Of a DNA stretch of 64,000 nt, positions 1 through 9,348 are shown piece by piece. The position numbers and the translations under genes were made by a program. How positions within the stretch are numbered: the stretch's first letter is position 1; every line of letters starts with the position of its first letter. Source of the stretch: Moorena sp. SIOASIH (GTDB lineage: Bacteria; Cyanobacteriota; Cyanobacteriia; Cyanobacteriales; Coleofasciculaceae); assembly GCF_010671925.1 (NCBI RefSeq), contig NZ_JAAHIH010000008.1, positions 248,001-312,000 of the forward strand, written 5' to 3'. The notes under the pieces were generated by a model. That model was not told the DNA's origin. It searched no databases and saw only the letters and a program-made list of their open reading frames with translations.

Positions 1-1348
1 TGGTATCTGGCTGTACTAAAAACTGGGCAGCCTTTTTCACGCCATCTGGTCCATTGCCAGTCACCACCAAGACCGGGTTACTGCCATCATTGACGGTGGT
101 AAGTGCCAGCACACCGACATCATCGGGTAAGGGAATCTGATTCCCATCTAAAATCTGATTCCCGGAAAAGGTAAAGGGCAGTGCTAAAGATTTCAACACC
201 GGTTGATCTCCAGGAGTCCCAATCACAACTAAACTATCGCCCCACTCTAATTCGTCGATAGTCTCTACCAAACGGGTGGTAATGGGACGGAAGTCAGCCA
301 ACCTGCCTAGGGAAGCCTGTAAACGAGGCGCAGCAGTCAACCAAGATTCTAAGGAATCCACGGATCGGGTCTGGACATTCCCCTTCGGCAACATATAAGC
401 CATGCGATTGGCATCTAAGCTGAGTTGATCAAAGAAAGGATAAGGATAGCGACTGAAGTTTAGGGGGATAGGTTCAACTTGGTATTGGAAGATTAATTTT
501 GAATCCGGCAAAACCTCAGTCCACAACGTGGCATCCCCTCCATCCGTACAGCCAGTGGTGTTGTGCTGCTGGGCTACTAGGGAAAGTTCATTGTAGTCCT
601 GGATCAGGGTCGTTGGGATAGCAAACATGACGTTAGCCACCTGAGACTGCTTGCGGTTGAGAGGGACGCTTGCCACACTGGTGCCATTAATCCGCAAGGT
701 CAGGTTAGAGCGATTTGCAATCAGGGCTGGTGAATGCTGGAAACGGATTAAGGCTTTGGCGGTTTTTACCTTCCAACCCCGAGGACGGGTAAAGCCCAGT
801 CTTGCTTCCGAATAAACCCCCCGCATACGGAGGCGATTGCCTACAATCGGAGAACGGTTAAATTGCAAGATGTACTCACTTAATGGGATATTCGGCGTAG
901 AAGCAATCGGATTTGGGGTAGATTGGGGCTGTGAACGAGGTCGGGACTGGGAGCGTGATTGGGTCCGCCGTGGTTGAGGTCGGGCAGCTGGTCGAGGTCG
1001 GGCGGGAGCAACCCTGGCTGGGGCTCGATTAGAGCGTCTTCGTGGTGGCGCTGCCGGAGCAGCTTTTGGTCGAGGTCGCGCAGCTGGCCGAGGCCGAGGT
1101 CGCGGTTTAGGTTTGTAGACTGGAGCCTTAGTGGGGGTTTTGGGTAAGGTGTATTTCTGGATGAACTGGTCTTCCTGTTTTCTGAGGTTACCGTCCCCTT
1201 GAGCTCTGGTTAGGGTAGTACCGATGCCGAGGGTTAAGACCATGCTTGCACATAGCAGCAACAAGGATAATCTAGGACCATAGAGAGCACGTCGTTGATG
1301 ATTAGTCGTAGGATTTTGGGGTTGGGAGCGGCGAAACAAGAATTTCAT
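1..1348 (-). CDS. bcsB: Cellulose synthase subunit BcsB-like, partial (C-terminus off the left edge)
   Basis: Reading leftward from the ATG at 1348-1346, the frame is open to base 1. The N-terminus has a basic stretch and a hydrophobic signal/anchor (about residues 25-45), then a long Ala/Pro/Arg-rich linker (about 65-135). The rest resembles BcsB: a jelly-roll-like region with an 'LRINGT' segment, 'HNTTGC' (the conserved Cys of the BcsB carbohydrate-binding region), 'YPYPFFD', and near the edge 'VVTGNGPDGVKKAAQFL'. BcsB is the periplasmic, membrane-anchored partner of the BcsA synthase and guides the nascent glucan through the periplasm. It is the last visible gene of an operon with a GH8 enzyme, a TPR protein and a porin. 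bcsA would be expected beyond the left edge (inference). The low-complexity Arg/Pro linker is unusual for BcsB. Confidence 0.78.
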   Translation of the reverse strand, partial: MKFLFRRSQPQNPTTNHQRRALYGPRLSLLLLCASMVLTLGIGTTLTRAQGDGNLRKQEDQFIQKYTLPKTPTKAPVYKPKPRPRPRPAARPRPKAAPAAPPRRRSNRAPARVAPARPRPAARPQPRRTQSRSQSRPRSQPQSTPNPIASTPNIPLSEYILQFNRSPIVGNRLRMRGVYSEARLGFTRPRGWKVKTAKALIRFQHSPALIANRSNLTLRINGTSVASVPLNRKQSQVANVMFAIPTTLIQDYNELSLVAQQHNTTGCTDGGDATLWTEVLPDSKLIFQYQVEPIPLNFSRYPYPFFDQLSLDANRMAYMLPKGNVQTRSVDSLESWLTAAPRLQASLGRLADFRPITTRLVETIDELEWGDSLVVIGTPGDQPVLKSLALPFTFSGNQILDGNQIPLPDDVGVLALTTVNDGSNPVLVVTGNGPDGVKKAAQFLVQPDT

Positions 1349-1537
1349 AATTGTAACTATAGAGAATACTAGGAGAATAGTAAGATAACCATTAATTTAT
1401 CAAGATAAGTTGTATTGTTTAGGCTTAACTTTAACGATTGAGACCATTTTTGTCACCTGTATCACCTGATTGATTGGTATAGATTGATCGGTATAGTTAT
1501 CGGTATAGTTACTGGTATGTTTCCACTATTCCCGTCA

Positions 1538-2842
1538 CTAACTCGGATTTAACAGGTTGCGGTCGATGGCTGTGGTAGGCAATAACCCTAACCAAGCTAA
1601 GTTTTGGGTATAATAGGCCGATTGATCATCCCAAATCCCTTCCTGATATTGTGGTATTAGTTTCTGCTCTATCAATTCCCTAGCCATGGCTGGCTCAATT
1701 AAACGTAGGGCAGAATAAAGCATGGCATATTGGGAAGTGGCTTCGTAAGTCACCGTTGGTTTTCCCTGGATATCAATCCTGGCGGGCAGCCTTGAGGAAG
1801 AACGCCACAGGGATTGCAAATGCTGGGTGGCAGTACCGAGATAAGAAAATGCTTCTGGGGTATTGAACCAAGCTGCATCCCAAGCAACCCTCCACCAGAC
1901 TCGGTAGGCATCAAAGCTATAAGAACTTTTGAGTGGACTGTCTGGTGGCAATGGCTGGAATTTACCAGTTTCGGTGTCAAGGGCTACCCAATCGCTGGGT
2001 AAGCCTACAGCAGAAACCTGGGAAGACTCTTTTAACACCTGGTAACTACTATCGACCAAACTTAACCAGTCATGGTTGGGGTCAACTTGGGCAAAGAGAC
2101 GAAAGGAGAAAGGAGCAAGATATGAGGGGTTGAGATATACAGTTGATGGAGAAGGGACAAAAGCTGCTACAGGACCTGGCAGAAGATAGCGCTTTCCCCT
2201 TACCTCTTTGGTGGACAAGTTCCACAAATCTTCCAGCTTAGTTAAGGCTAAGTCGAGATATTCCGGTCGATTCCAGCGACGGGAAGCGAGAATTAATGCT
2301 GTTGCTGCATCAATATCGGCATCGCTGGCAAAATTTCTGTCAATCGCACCCCAGTTACCGCTCTGATCACGACCCCACTTCCACACCCAGAGTTGGTCTT
2401 CGAGAGTACCATTAGTTCCTGAGCGTTTGAGATTGTTTTGAGACCATTCTAAGGTTAGGGCAAAGGTGGTGGGGTCATCGGCAATCACCGCTCGCAGCAT
2501 CCCATAGGCTTGCCCTTCAGAGGTTGAGCGATCGCTAGCTTCGTAATCGATGACTCGCCCGTCTTTTTGAATAAATTTCTGTTTGTATACACTCCAACTT
2601 TCTGCTATGATAGTGCTTTCGTCTATAGGTAAAGCAGTATTCGGAGGGTCTGGCTCAGGATACTCACGGTAGACTGAAGAAGTTTTGCCTGGTGATGACT
2701 GGGGTGGTGAAGGGGTTTGAGACGGTCGTCTTGACAATTGATGGGGAGCACAACCCAATAGACTCAACATAATGGTTAAAGTAACGATAGAAACGCTGAG
2801 GGTGCGACCCATAAATAAACGTTGACGGCTGTTGTATGACAT
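1538..2842 (-). CDS. Glycoside hydrolase family 8 endoglucanase, lipoprotein (BcsZ-type)
   Basis: 434 aa. The N-terminus is a lipoprotein signal: basic start, hydrophobic run, then lipobox LLGC with Cys31 as the predicted lipidated residue, followed by a Ser/Pro-rich spacer. The GH8 fold follows: 'STSEGQAYGM' carries the predicted catalytic acid (Glu109), and 'FASDADIDAA' (about 171-180) is the second conserved acidic motif. 'DQLWVWKWG' and 'NWGAIDRN' are typical family segments. GH8 enzymes in bcs operons cleave beta-1,4-glucan in the periplasm and are needed for proper cellulose export. Neighbours (TPR protein upstream, BcsB downstream, same strand) support this role. Lipid anchoring is a variation on the soluble enterobacterial BcsZ. 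Family certain; exact glucan substrate inferred. Confidence 0.88.
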   Translation of the reverse strand: MSYNSRQRLFMGRTLSVSIVTLTIMLSLLGCAPHQLSRRPSQTPSPPQSSPGKTSSVYREYPEPDPPNTALPIDESTIIAESWSVYKQKFIQKDGRVIDYEASDRSTSEGQAYGMLRAVIADDPTTFALTLEWSQNNLKRSGTNGTLEDQLWVWKWGRDQSGNWGAIDRNFASDADIDAATALILASRRWNRPEYLDLALTKLEDLWNLSTKEVRGKRYLLPGPVAAFVPSPSTVYLNPSYLAPFSFRLFAQVDPNHDWLSLVDSSYQVLKESSQVSAVGLPSDWVALDTETGKFQPLPPDSPLKSSYSFDAYRVWWRVAWDAAWFNTPEAFSYLGTATQHLQSLWRSSSRLPARIDIQGKPTVTYEATSQYAMLYSALRLIEPAMARELIEQKLIPQYQEGIWDDQSAYYTQNLAWLGLLPTTAIDRNLLNPS

Positions 2843-3085
2843 CGTTAATTAACTGCTCAAACATTTACTGCTCAAACATATTTGGATACAAGCTTCTAGA
2901 TTGATCCAATGTGGTCTTGTAAGGCAAGAAGTCTGAACATCAGCCTAGCCTAAAAACATCAGAGTTCAGAATTATTGAATTCAGAGATAGGCTTTAAATG
3001 TCTGGATTATTCATTTGTGATTAGAAAATTACCACTTGTTAAGTGCTAATTGCCATTTGGGATTTTCCCTTGCCATACCTTAATC

Positions 3086-3196
3086 CTTTATACTTCATCC
3101 TTCATCCTTCATCCTTCATCCTTGACACTTCATCCTTTATACTTCATCTAGACTTCATCTTTGACACTTGACACTTCATTTAGACTTCATTTTTTA
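3086..3196. repeat. CATCCTT / CACTTCAT simple-repeat tract
   Basis: About 110 bp of CATCCTT, TTTATACTTCAT and GACACTTCAT units, lying directly after the stop of the minus-strand TPR gene. It separates that gene from the GH8 gene. The rest of the 2843-3199 gap holds nothing recognisable. Confidence 0.7.
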
Positions 3197-3199
3197 TCC

Positions 3200-5632
3200 T
3201 TAATCAAAACGTTCCCAAGGCGGTTGGAAACCCCGGCGAAAAAGAAATCCTTCTTGGATTTGCTGTCTCTGACGGGACAGGGTAGCAGTACTAGACCCTC
3301 GACTGAATTCCTCCAGTCGTAGCTGTTCCAACTGTTCTAGGGCTTTGACTTTGAAGTCTTCTGTCTGATTTAGTCCAACTAAGGCGCGACGTACTCCAAA
3401 ATCCAGGGGTTGGATCGCAAGACCCCTATAATAGAGTTGCTTGGCCGAGTCAAAGCGTCGTTGTTGGAAACGAACACCACCTAAAGCAGCAATAATCTCA
3501 GTGTTACTTGGTTCTGCGGTCAAAATCACCTGATAGGCACGTTCTGCTATGTCTAACTCATCAATCGCTTCTGCCAATCTTCCCTGCAATAAGTATGTTT
3601 GAACGGAGTAAGGAGCCCGATTGACTAATTCAATCACCTGAGCTCTAGCTAATTCTGGACTACGCTGAGCAATAACCTGAATTAAACGGCGGTTTACTGG
3701 TATGTTGTCTGGTTCAGATTGCAGCAGCGAAATGTATAGGGGTTCCCGTGTGGGATTGGCAGGTAGAGCACCAACTAAAGCAAAGAGTTCTTGGGGCGGA
3801 AGCACATTGCGTTGTGTCTGCAACCAATAGTAGACAAATGCCTCAGCTTGGGATTCTGGAATCAGATTCGCTTGATACGCAATTGTAGCTCGTGCTAGCT
3901 GTAGGTTAACATCACTAGGATTGAGCGCCACTAGTTGGTCATAAATTGCCACAGCTTCCCCTGGTCTATCCTGTAGCAGAAGTATAGATGACAATCCTTG
4001 CAATGCACCATTGAGAATATCCCGTTGTGGGTTGCTGGCAATTAAGGCTTGGTAACGCTGACGGCTAGCAATCCAATTCCCTTCACGACGTTCAATATCT
4101 GCCGCTAGCAACTGTACTGCCCGATCATCAGCTCCCTGGGGTGTCGCAGTATAAATAGCCAAAGCATTTCTAGCTGAGATCAAGTCATTGGCTTCAATGT
4201 AAAGTTGAGCGATCCGAAAGTACAAAAACGGGGCGTTAACCCCAGATGCCAGGATATTTTGGTAAATAGATAGAAATTCTGGCCCCGGCGGCTCGATCGG
4301 GATCAAGGCTTCTGCCACCGCTTGCAATTCGCTGGGTTCAGTAGGTAGGGGAATCAGTATGGTCGCTAGACGGTTGCTCAATTCCGCTTGAGAAATTAAC
4401 CCGGTCTGACGTTCCAGACCCACGATCTTAATCATCAGACTACGGTTATCAGGCTCGAAGGCAAGCTGTTGTTGGTAAAGCTGCAATGCGGTTGCCCGTT
4501 CGCTGGGTATGCCTGTGAACACATCAGCTATCTCCCGAATTAAGTTAGGGTCATTAGGATTCTCTGCCAGTGCCTGGCGGTAGAGCATAGAGACTTGGGG
4601 TTCGAGGGCTGGATCTTGATTTTTATTGCGAATTTCATTTAGCGATCGCGCTAAGGGCAATGTGGCTTGAGGAAGACCTTGTAAAGGCTCTAATACAGCC
4701 AAGGCTTCAGAGATTTGTCCATTTTCAGCATAGGCTTGGGAGAGGGCGGCTCGGGTTTGGATGCCTAGGTCATCCAGCTGATCGATTAGGGCGAATCCCA
4801 CTAACTCGTTTTCCAGAACCTGCACCGCCTGAGCCGCATTACCAGTTTGCCTTAAGGATTGGGCATAAGCCAGGACAGCATAGCCACTAATCACATTCCC
4901 TGTCGCGAGGTATTGATTAAAGAGTTCCAGACCCCTTTGAGGGTTACCGTTGTAGGTGTAAACTTCTGCTGCCCCTATTAGCACATCTGGAGTAGGATCC
5001 GTTTGCAGCACAATTTCATAGTCTGCGATCGCTTTACCAAATCGTTGCTGATAACCATACAGCAGAGCTCGCCTGCCACGAGCTTCTGTATCATTGGGAT
5101 TAATATCGAGCAAGACCGTAAGGGCTTCAATTCCCTGAGCCTGCCATTCTTGTTTATAAGTCCCGAACAGACCTACTGCACTTAGGGCTAACTCATTGGT
5201 AGGGTCTTCAGCGAGCACCTGTTGATAGGCATCCCAGGCTTGGTCAATCAATCCCTGTCGGCGGTAGGCGATGGCTAGGCCAATCTTCGCATCAATGGAT
5301 TGGGGATAACGCTGGACAGCTTGCTCAAACTCTTTAATTGCCTCCTCTACTCGTCCTTCCCTGAGCAGATTAAAGGCTTTGATAATCGGCACCGGAGTAG
5401 TTTGAGCTTGAACTGCCTCAAGGCAAAAGGCAAGAGGGAAAAGGGAAACAGTTAAGGGTAAGAGGTAAACGGTCAATGGTAATAGGTAAATGGGAAAAGA
5501 CCTTACCACACGGCGGCACTGATGGCAAGGTGAATCCAGTCCCTTTGCCTTTTGCCTCTGACCCGAAGATTCTCCGCTCTTTATGGGGGGTAAGCCTTTT
5601 CCCTTGTTCCTTTTGCCTTCCTCTAGAATCAT
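3200..5632 (-). CDS. BcsC-like TPR protein of the cellulose secretion operon
   Basis: 810 aa, almost all tetratricopeptide repeats from about residue 85 ('AFNLLREGRVEEAIKEFEQAVQRYPQ' type units) to the C-terminus. It matches the periplasmic TPR part of BcsC but lacks the barrel, which here is a separate gene (5629-9348). The ATG overlaps the stop of that upstream gene by 4 bp (ATGA), so the two are translationally coupled. The first ~75 residues are odd: a Lys/Gly/Gln-rich stretch, then hydrophobic 'LLPLTVYLLPLTVSLFPLAF' ending in 'VQAQ', a plausible signal peptidase site. This leader is coded by degenerate GGTAA/GGGAA repeats like the intergenic ones. A shorter start just before the hydrophobic run is possible. 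Role inferred: periplasmic scaffold linking synthase and outer-membrane pore. Confidence 0.8.
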   Translation of the reverse strand: MILEEGKRNKGKGLPPIKSGESSGQRQKAKGLDSPCHQCRRVVRSFPIYLLPLTVYLLPLTVSLFPLAFCLEAVQAQTTPVPIIKAFNLLREGRVEEAIKEFEQAVQRYPQSIDAKIGLAIAYRRQGLIDQAWDAYQQVLAEDPTNELALSAVGLFGTYKQEWQAQGIEALTVLLDINPNDTEARGRRALLYGYQQRFGKAIADYEIVLQTDPTPDVLIGAAEVYTYNGNPQRGLELFNQYLATGNVISGYAVLAYAQSLRQTGNAAQAVQVLENELVGFALIDQLDDLGIQTRAALSQAYAENGQISEALAVLEPLQGLPQATLPLARSLNEIRNKNQDPALEPQVSMLYRQALAENPNDPNLIREIADVFTGIPSERATALQLYQQQLAFEPDNRSLMIKIVGLERQTGLISQAELSNRLATILIPLPTEPSELQAVAEALIPIEPPGPEFLSIYQNILASGVNAPFLYFRIAQLYIEANDLISARNALAIYTATPQGADDRAVQLLAADIERREGNWIASRQRYQALIASNPQRDILNGALQGLSSILLLQDRPGEAVAIYDQLVALNPSDVNLQLARATIAYQANLIPESQAEAFVYYWLQTQRNVLPPQELFALVGALPANPTREPLYISLLQSEPDNIPVNRRLIQVIAQRSPELARAQVIELVNRAPYSVQTYLLQGRLAEAIDELDIAERAYQVILTAEPSNTEIIAALGGVRFQQRRFDSAKQLYYRGLAIQPLDFGVRRALVGLNQTEDFKVKALEQLEQLRLEEFSRGSSTATLSRQRQQIQEGFLFRRGFQPPWERFD

Positions 5633-8600
5633 TGAGTCAACCTACCTCTAGGAGTTACATCAAAATCGGTTTTCAATCGAAATCCGGCAAACGTTTCCTT
5701 TAAACTATTGCGTTGCTGAAGGCTAAAACCAAGCCGCACATTAGGTAAAAATTGGAAATCGTAGTATAGCTCTAAGACATCTGGTACATCATCCCCATTT
5801 TCCTGGCGCAATTCCTCATTGGAGAGATCCCGACCATAGGCTAATCCTACCCGGTCATTCTTAGAAAACAAATCCAAGAAGGTGATTCCGAAACTGAAGG
5901 TGTTTCCCTCTTCATCCAAATCCCGGTTGCGGTAAACCCCATAGCGACCAAATATGCCCATATTCAGTTCAGGAATAAACACTTCGCCATTGACACCAAA
6001 TGCTTCTTCATCATCATTCTTGTTGATGCCAAAGTCATCCCTTCCCCGTTCGATGGAGAAAATTTCCCGGAAGCCACTATTGGCACCACCATCCCTGCCT
6101 GAGGCATAGGTTCCTCGCACGATCACATTATCGTAGCGCAAACCAATTTCTCCAGCCAAGCCATTGAGGTCAAATCGCTCCAGACTTTCAGCTGATGAAA
6201 ACAGAGCAACTTTGCCTTCTATATTGTCTGTCACTGCCCAGTTAACCAATAAACCTGGACGAGATGCGATCGCAGTAGCACTCAAGGCTGGATTAGTTTG
6301 AAAAACTGGATTAAAGAAATGGCTTACCCCATCCTTGGCAAAACTATTCCGATCAAAGTAGGAGGTTAAATCCAACTGACCGACAGAAAAGCGCAGAGTG
6401 GGTAAGGTGCTAGCAGGAGCAGCGGTAAAGAACAACTGATTGATAGTTGCCCCTTCGTTAGGTGAGTCTACCAATTGGTCATTTTCGCTAGTCAGATCTA
6501 GGGTAGCTCCAAACAGGAATTGGGGCGTTAGCACATAGTTTCCGTCCAAGCGAGCTCTGGCTACTGAATTTTCCCCTTGATTCACGAAGCTGCCTTGGAA
6601 ACGCAAGGATGCTGGGGTGAGAGCGGTAGTAGGCAGCAACGGGCGACCGGGGGATTGGGCAGTTGGGGGAGAGGTTGGTCGATTCAGGTTTGAGTTAGGA
6701 GCCGGTGGCCAGGGTTGTAGTGCTGGTTGCAAGAAGGGTACTTGACCAAAGCCAGGGGTATTGGGATTGGGCACCACTGGGATCGGAGTGACTTGCCCTG
6801 GTAGGGGTGGTTGGGGGGTGGCTGGGAAAGGAGATTGACCAAAGCCAGGGGTGTTGGGATTCGGCACCACTGGGATGGGGATGAATTGACCTGGTACCTG
6901 ACCTGGAGGGGTGGCTGGAAAAGGAGACTGGCTCAAGCCAGGGATGTTGGGATTGGGCATCATTGGTATCGCAATGACTTGCCCTGGTACCTGCCCTGGA
7001 ATATTGTTCAAATACGGTAGCTGACCTAAGCCCAAGCCATAACTACTGCCCCCTATCGGAATGGGATTGATCGGGACTACTGGCCGGGGGGATGGGGAAC
7101 TTCTCAGATAGGGCAGCTGACCTAAACCTGAATTGTAAGGACTACCCCTCATGGGCATGGAATTGACTGGGGCTGGCAGAGGAGCGGGCATAGGTCTCGG
7201 GTAGGGCAACTGACCGAAGCCAGGGTTATAGGTAGTACCCCCCATCGGAATGGGATTGACTGGAGCTGGCAGGGGAGCCGGTGTAGTTCTCAAATAAGGT
7301 AGCTGTCCTAACCCAGGGTTATAGCTAGGGTTATAGCTAGGGCTATAGCTAGGGTTATAGCTAGGGTTATAACTATTTATTCCCTGGGGGGTTGACATGC
7401 CGAACCCAGCCGTTGGCATCAATAGTACCGTTTGTGGTAAGTATGGCAATTGACCAGGTAACCCATTACTCGTACCCAACGGCATCGACCCAGTTACTCC
7501 TGGGATCATCGGCATCAATAGTACCGTTTGTGGCACGTAAGGGAAATAGCCCCAATTCGGGTTAGGAGTATTGCTTCCCAACGGCATCGAGTTAGGAAGT
7601 GCTGGCAATGGCGCTGGTGTCTTGCTTTGTGGGAAGACAGGCAGTTGTCCTACCGATTGATTTTGGTAGTTATTCAGAAATAGGGGTGTGGCCGTTCCTT
7701 GCCCTAGCTGTTCCGGCAGGGTTGGTGGGGAAGGAGGTAGTTGCTTGAACTTGTTGGGAAGTTTACCAGCATTGGACGGAATTGGGTCTGTTGGTACTGG
7801 CAAAGGTGCGGTTTTTGCTTGGGAGGTTGTCTGTTGGTTCGAGCTAGAGTTGGCACTATTTGGAACTAACTTCGGAATTAGGGATGGCAGCAGCTGATTA
7901 CAGGATGTGTTTGTTTGACAGTTGCTCCAGTTAGCTGGGACTACTCCTTGCAAATCTACACTCGAACTGCTGCCATAGGGCAACAGTTGGGTTAGCTTGA
8001 ACTCCGTCCACTTTAAGTCTATTTGCTCTAGGTTTAGCAACGCCGATGATGACACTAGAGGCTTTTGATGTGATGGGGTTAAAGCTAACTGGTCTATTTT
8101 AGTGTCAGCTTTAGTGTCAGCAGATTTCTTCTGGGTGACTAGCTTAGAGTTAGCTGGTTTGCTCTGTTTGAGTTGCGACGATTCAGGGACTGATGAGCCT
8201 AGTTTCGAGGTAGAGTCAGGGTTAGGTCGATGAGAGACTTTAGTGTTATTGGGGAGGGATGACTTTGGTAACCCATCCCTCTGTTCTGGTTTTAGCTCCA
8301 GTTTCCCTGGTTTTTGAGGCTGGTCAGATGACTCAGGAATTGGAGAACCCACCTTTTTGCTAGTGGTGGTGTTTGGAGAAACCAAGGCTTGGGCTTTTCC
8401 GAAGGCTGGGACTGCCCTAGCTCTAGACCTTGCATAGGGTGACCTGAACTTGGGTTTAGTTGCTTGTCCTTCCTGGCGGTTACCTCTCGGCTGGGGTAGG
8501 GTAGCTCTGTTCTCCCTGCCGCTACTGCTTAGTGAAGTTAGTGAAGCCGACTTTTTGCCTTTGAAGCGTGCTGGAAGAACCTTGGCTATATCCTCTGGCT

Positions 8601-9348
8601 GGGGGGTAGCCGTCGGCTGGATTGGAGCAGCTGCGGTTTTTTTGGAGGGAGTCCTTCGAGGGGTAGCTGAGCTTTGGGTTTTGAGCCGTGCAGGAACAGC
8701 TTTGGGTGTAGACTCCCGTTTGGCTAATTTTTGCTGCTGCAACCGAGATAATGGTAAATCTCCTTGCCTGGTAGCGGCAGAACTTGGCTGAACAGCCTTG
8801 GTTTTAAGTAGTGGAGGGATAGCCTTAGGGGTAGCCCTTGACTGGCGTGACCCTAACTTAGGCTTAGCTGCCCGTTTAGCTGCTTGTTCAGTCTGGGATA
8901 AGGCGTGCGGCAGCACAGGTGAAGCCACTTTTCTGGTGGATTTGGTACTTGGTGCAGAAGACTTTTGGGTCTTAATTAGCTCAGGGATTGTCTCCTGTTG
9001 ACTTCCAAGCTTTCCTAGTGCTACAATTTTGCTTTGGGCTACTTCTTCACTTTCCTCACTAACGGATTGACCTGAATCATTGCTCTGATTTGTCCGGAGC
9101 TGCTCTAAGAACTTAGTATGTTTATATATAGCAGTTGCCTGAGCTGGTTCAATGGCACTCAAGGACAGCATCCAGACTACGGCGAATGACCCAGTACTAA
9201 GTAGTTGCATCCATAGAAGGACATTCTTGACTATCCATCTCAGACATTGACTAGTTGTTTGCTGGATTGTCTGGGTTTTTTGACTAATCAATCCTTTCTG
9301 TAAACCCTGTCGCCGCTCTAGGAAAGGGCTTGGTTTTGGGCGACTCAT
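5629..9348 (-). CDS. Outer-membrane OprB/BcsC-like barrel with a very long basic, proline-rich N-terminal region
   Basis: 1239 aa. Residues about 45-72 are hydrophobic (signal/anchor). Residues about 130-480 are Lys/Ser/Pro-rich and disordered in appearance. Residues about 540-920 are built of repeated Pro/Gly/Asn units ('LGQLPYL', 'PIPMGG', 'PNPNTPGFGQ'). The last ~320 residues ('SLRFQGSFVNQGENSVARARLDG' onward) look like alternating beta strands of a porin, with motifs of the cyanobacterial carbohydrate-selective porin type. A good GGAGGT Shine-Dalgarno sequence lies just before the ATG. It is the first gene of the operon and overlaps the TPR gene by 4 bp. Inference: it is the outer-membrane exit pore for the glucan, with the linker spanning the cell wall. 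No standard family is recognised for the N-terminal 900 residues. Confidence 0.75.
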   Translation of the reverse strand: MSRPKPSPFLERRQGLQKGLISQKTQTIQQTTSQCLRWIVKNVLLWMQLLSTGSFAVVWMLSLSAIEPAQATAIYKHTKFLEQLRTNQSNDSGQSVSEESEEVAQSKIVALGKLGSQQETIPELIKTQKSSAPSTKSTRKVASPVLPHALSQTEQAAKRAAKPKLGSRQSRATPKAIPPLLKTKAVQPSSAATRQGDLPLSRLQQQKLAKRESTPKAVPARLKTQSSATPRRTPSKKTAAAPIQPTATPQPEDIAKVLPARFKGKKSASLTSLSSSGRENRATLPQPRGNRQEGQATKPKFRSPYARSRARAVPAFGKAQALVSPNTTTSKKVGSPIPESSDQPQKPGKLELKPEQRDGLPKSSLPNNTKVSHRPNPDSTSKLGSSVPESSQLKQSKPANSKLVTQKKSADTKADTKIDQLALTPSHQKPLVSSSALLNLEQIDLKWTEFKLTQLLPYGSSSSVDLQGVVPANWSNCQTNTSCNQLLPSLIPKLVPNSANSSSNQQTTSQAKTAPLPVPTDPIPSNAGKLPNKFKQLPPSPPTLPEQLGQGTATPLFLNNYQNQSVGQLPVFPQSKTPAPLPALPNSMPLGSNTPNPNWGYFPYVPQTVLLMPMIPGVTGSMPLGTSNGLPGQLPYLPQTVLLMPTAGFGMSTPQGINSYNPSYNPSYSPSYNPSYNPGLGQLPYLRTTPAPLPAPVNPIPMGGTTYNPGFGQLPYPRPMPAPLPAPVNSMPMRGSPYNSGLGQLPYLRSSPSPRPVVPINPIPIGGSSYGLGLGQLPYLNNIPGQVPGQVIAIPMMPNPNIPGLSQSPFPATPPGQVPGQFIPIPVVPNPNTPGFGQSPFPATPQPPLPGQVTPIPVVPNPNTPGFGQVPFLQPALQPWPPAPNSNLNRPTSPPTAQSPGRPLLPTTALTPASLRFQGSFVNQGENSVARARLDGNYVLTPQFLFGATLDLTSENDQLVDSPNEGATINQLFFTAAPASTLPTLRFSVGQLDLTSYFDRNSFAKDGVSHFFNPVFQTNPALSATAIASRPGLLVNWAVTDNIEGKVALFSSAESLERFDLNGLAGEIGLRYDNVIVRGTYASGRDGGANSGFREIFSIERGRDDFGINKNDDEEAFGVNGEVFIPELNMGIFGRYGVYRNRDLDEEGNTFSFGITFLDLFSKNDRVGLAYGRDLSNEELRQENGDDVPDVLELYYDFQFLPNVRLGFSLQQRNSLKETFAGFRLKTDFDVTPRGRLTQ
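7313..7374 (-). repeat. 12-bp tandem repeat inside the porin gene
   Basis: Five units of TATAGCTAGGGT (one base variant) code for repeated Asn/Ser-Pro-Ser-Tyr in the proline-rich linker. The slippage-prone array is in frame and would let linker length vary by four residues per unit. Confidence 0.85.

Noticed and set aside
6811..9001. Plus-strand frames opposite the porin gene
   Set aside because: Compositional shadows of the Pro/Gly/Lys-rich repeats; no ribosome sites and no recognisable domains.
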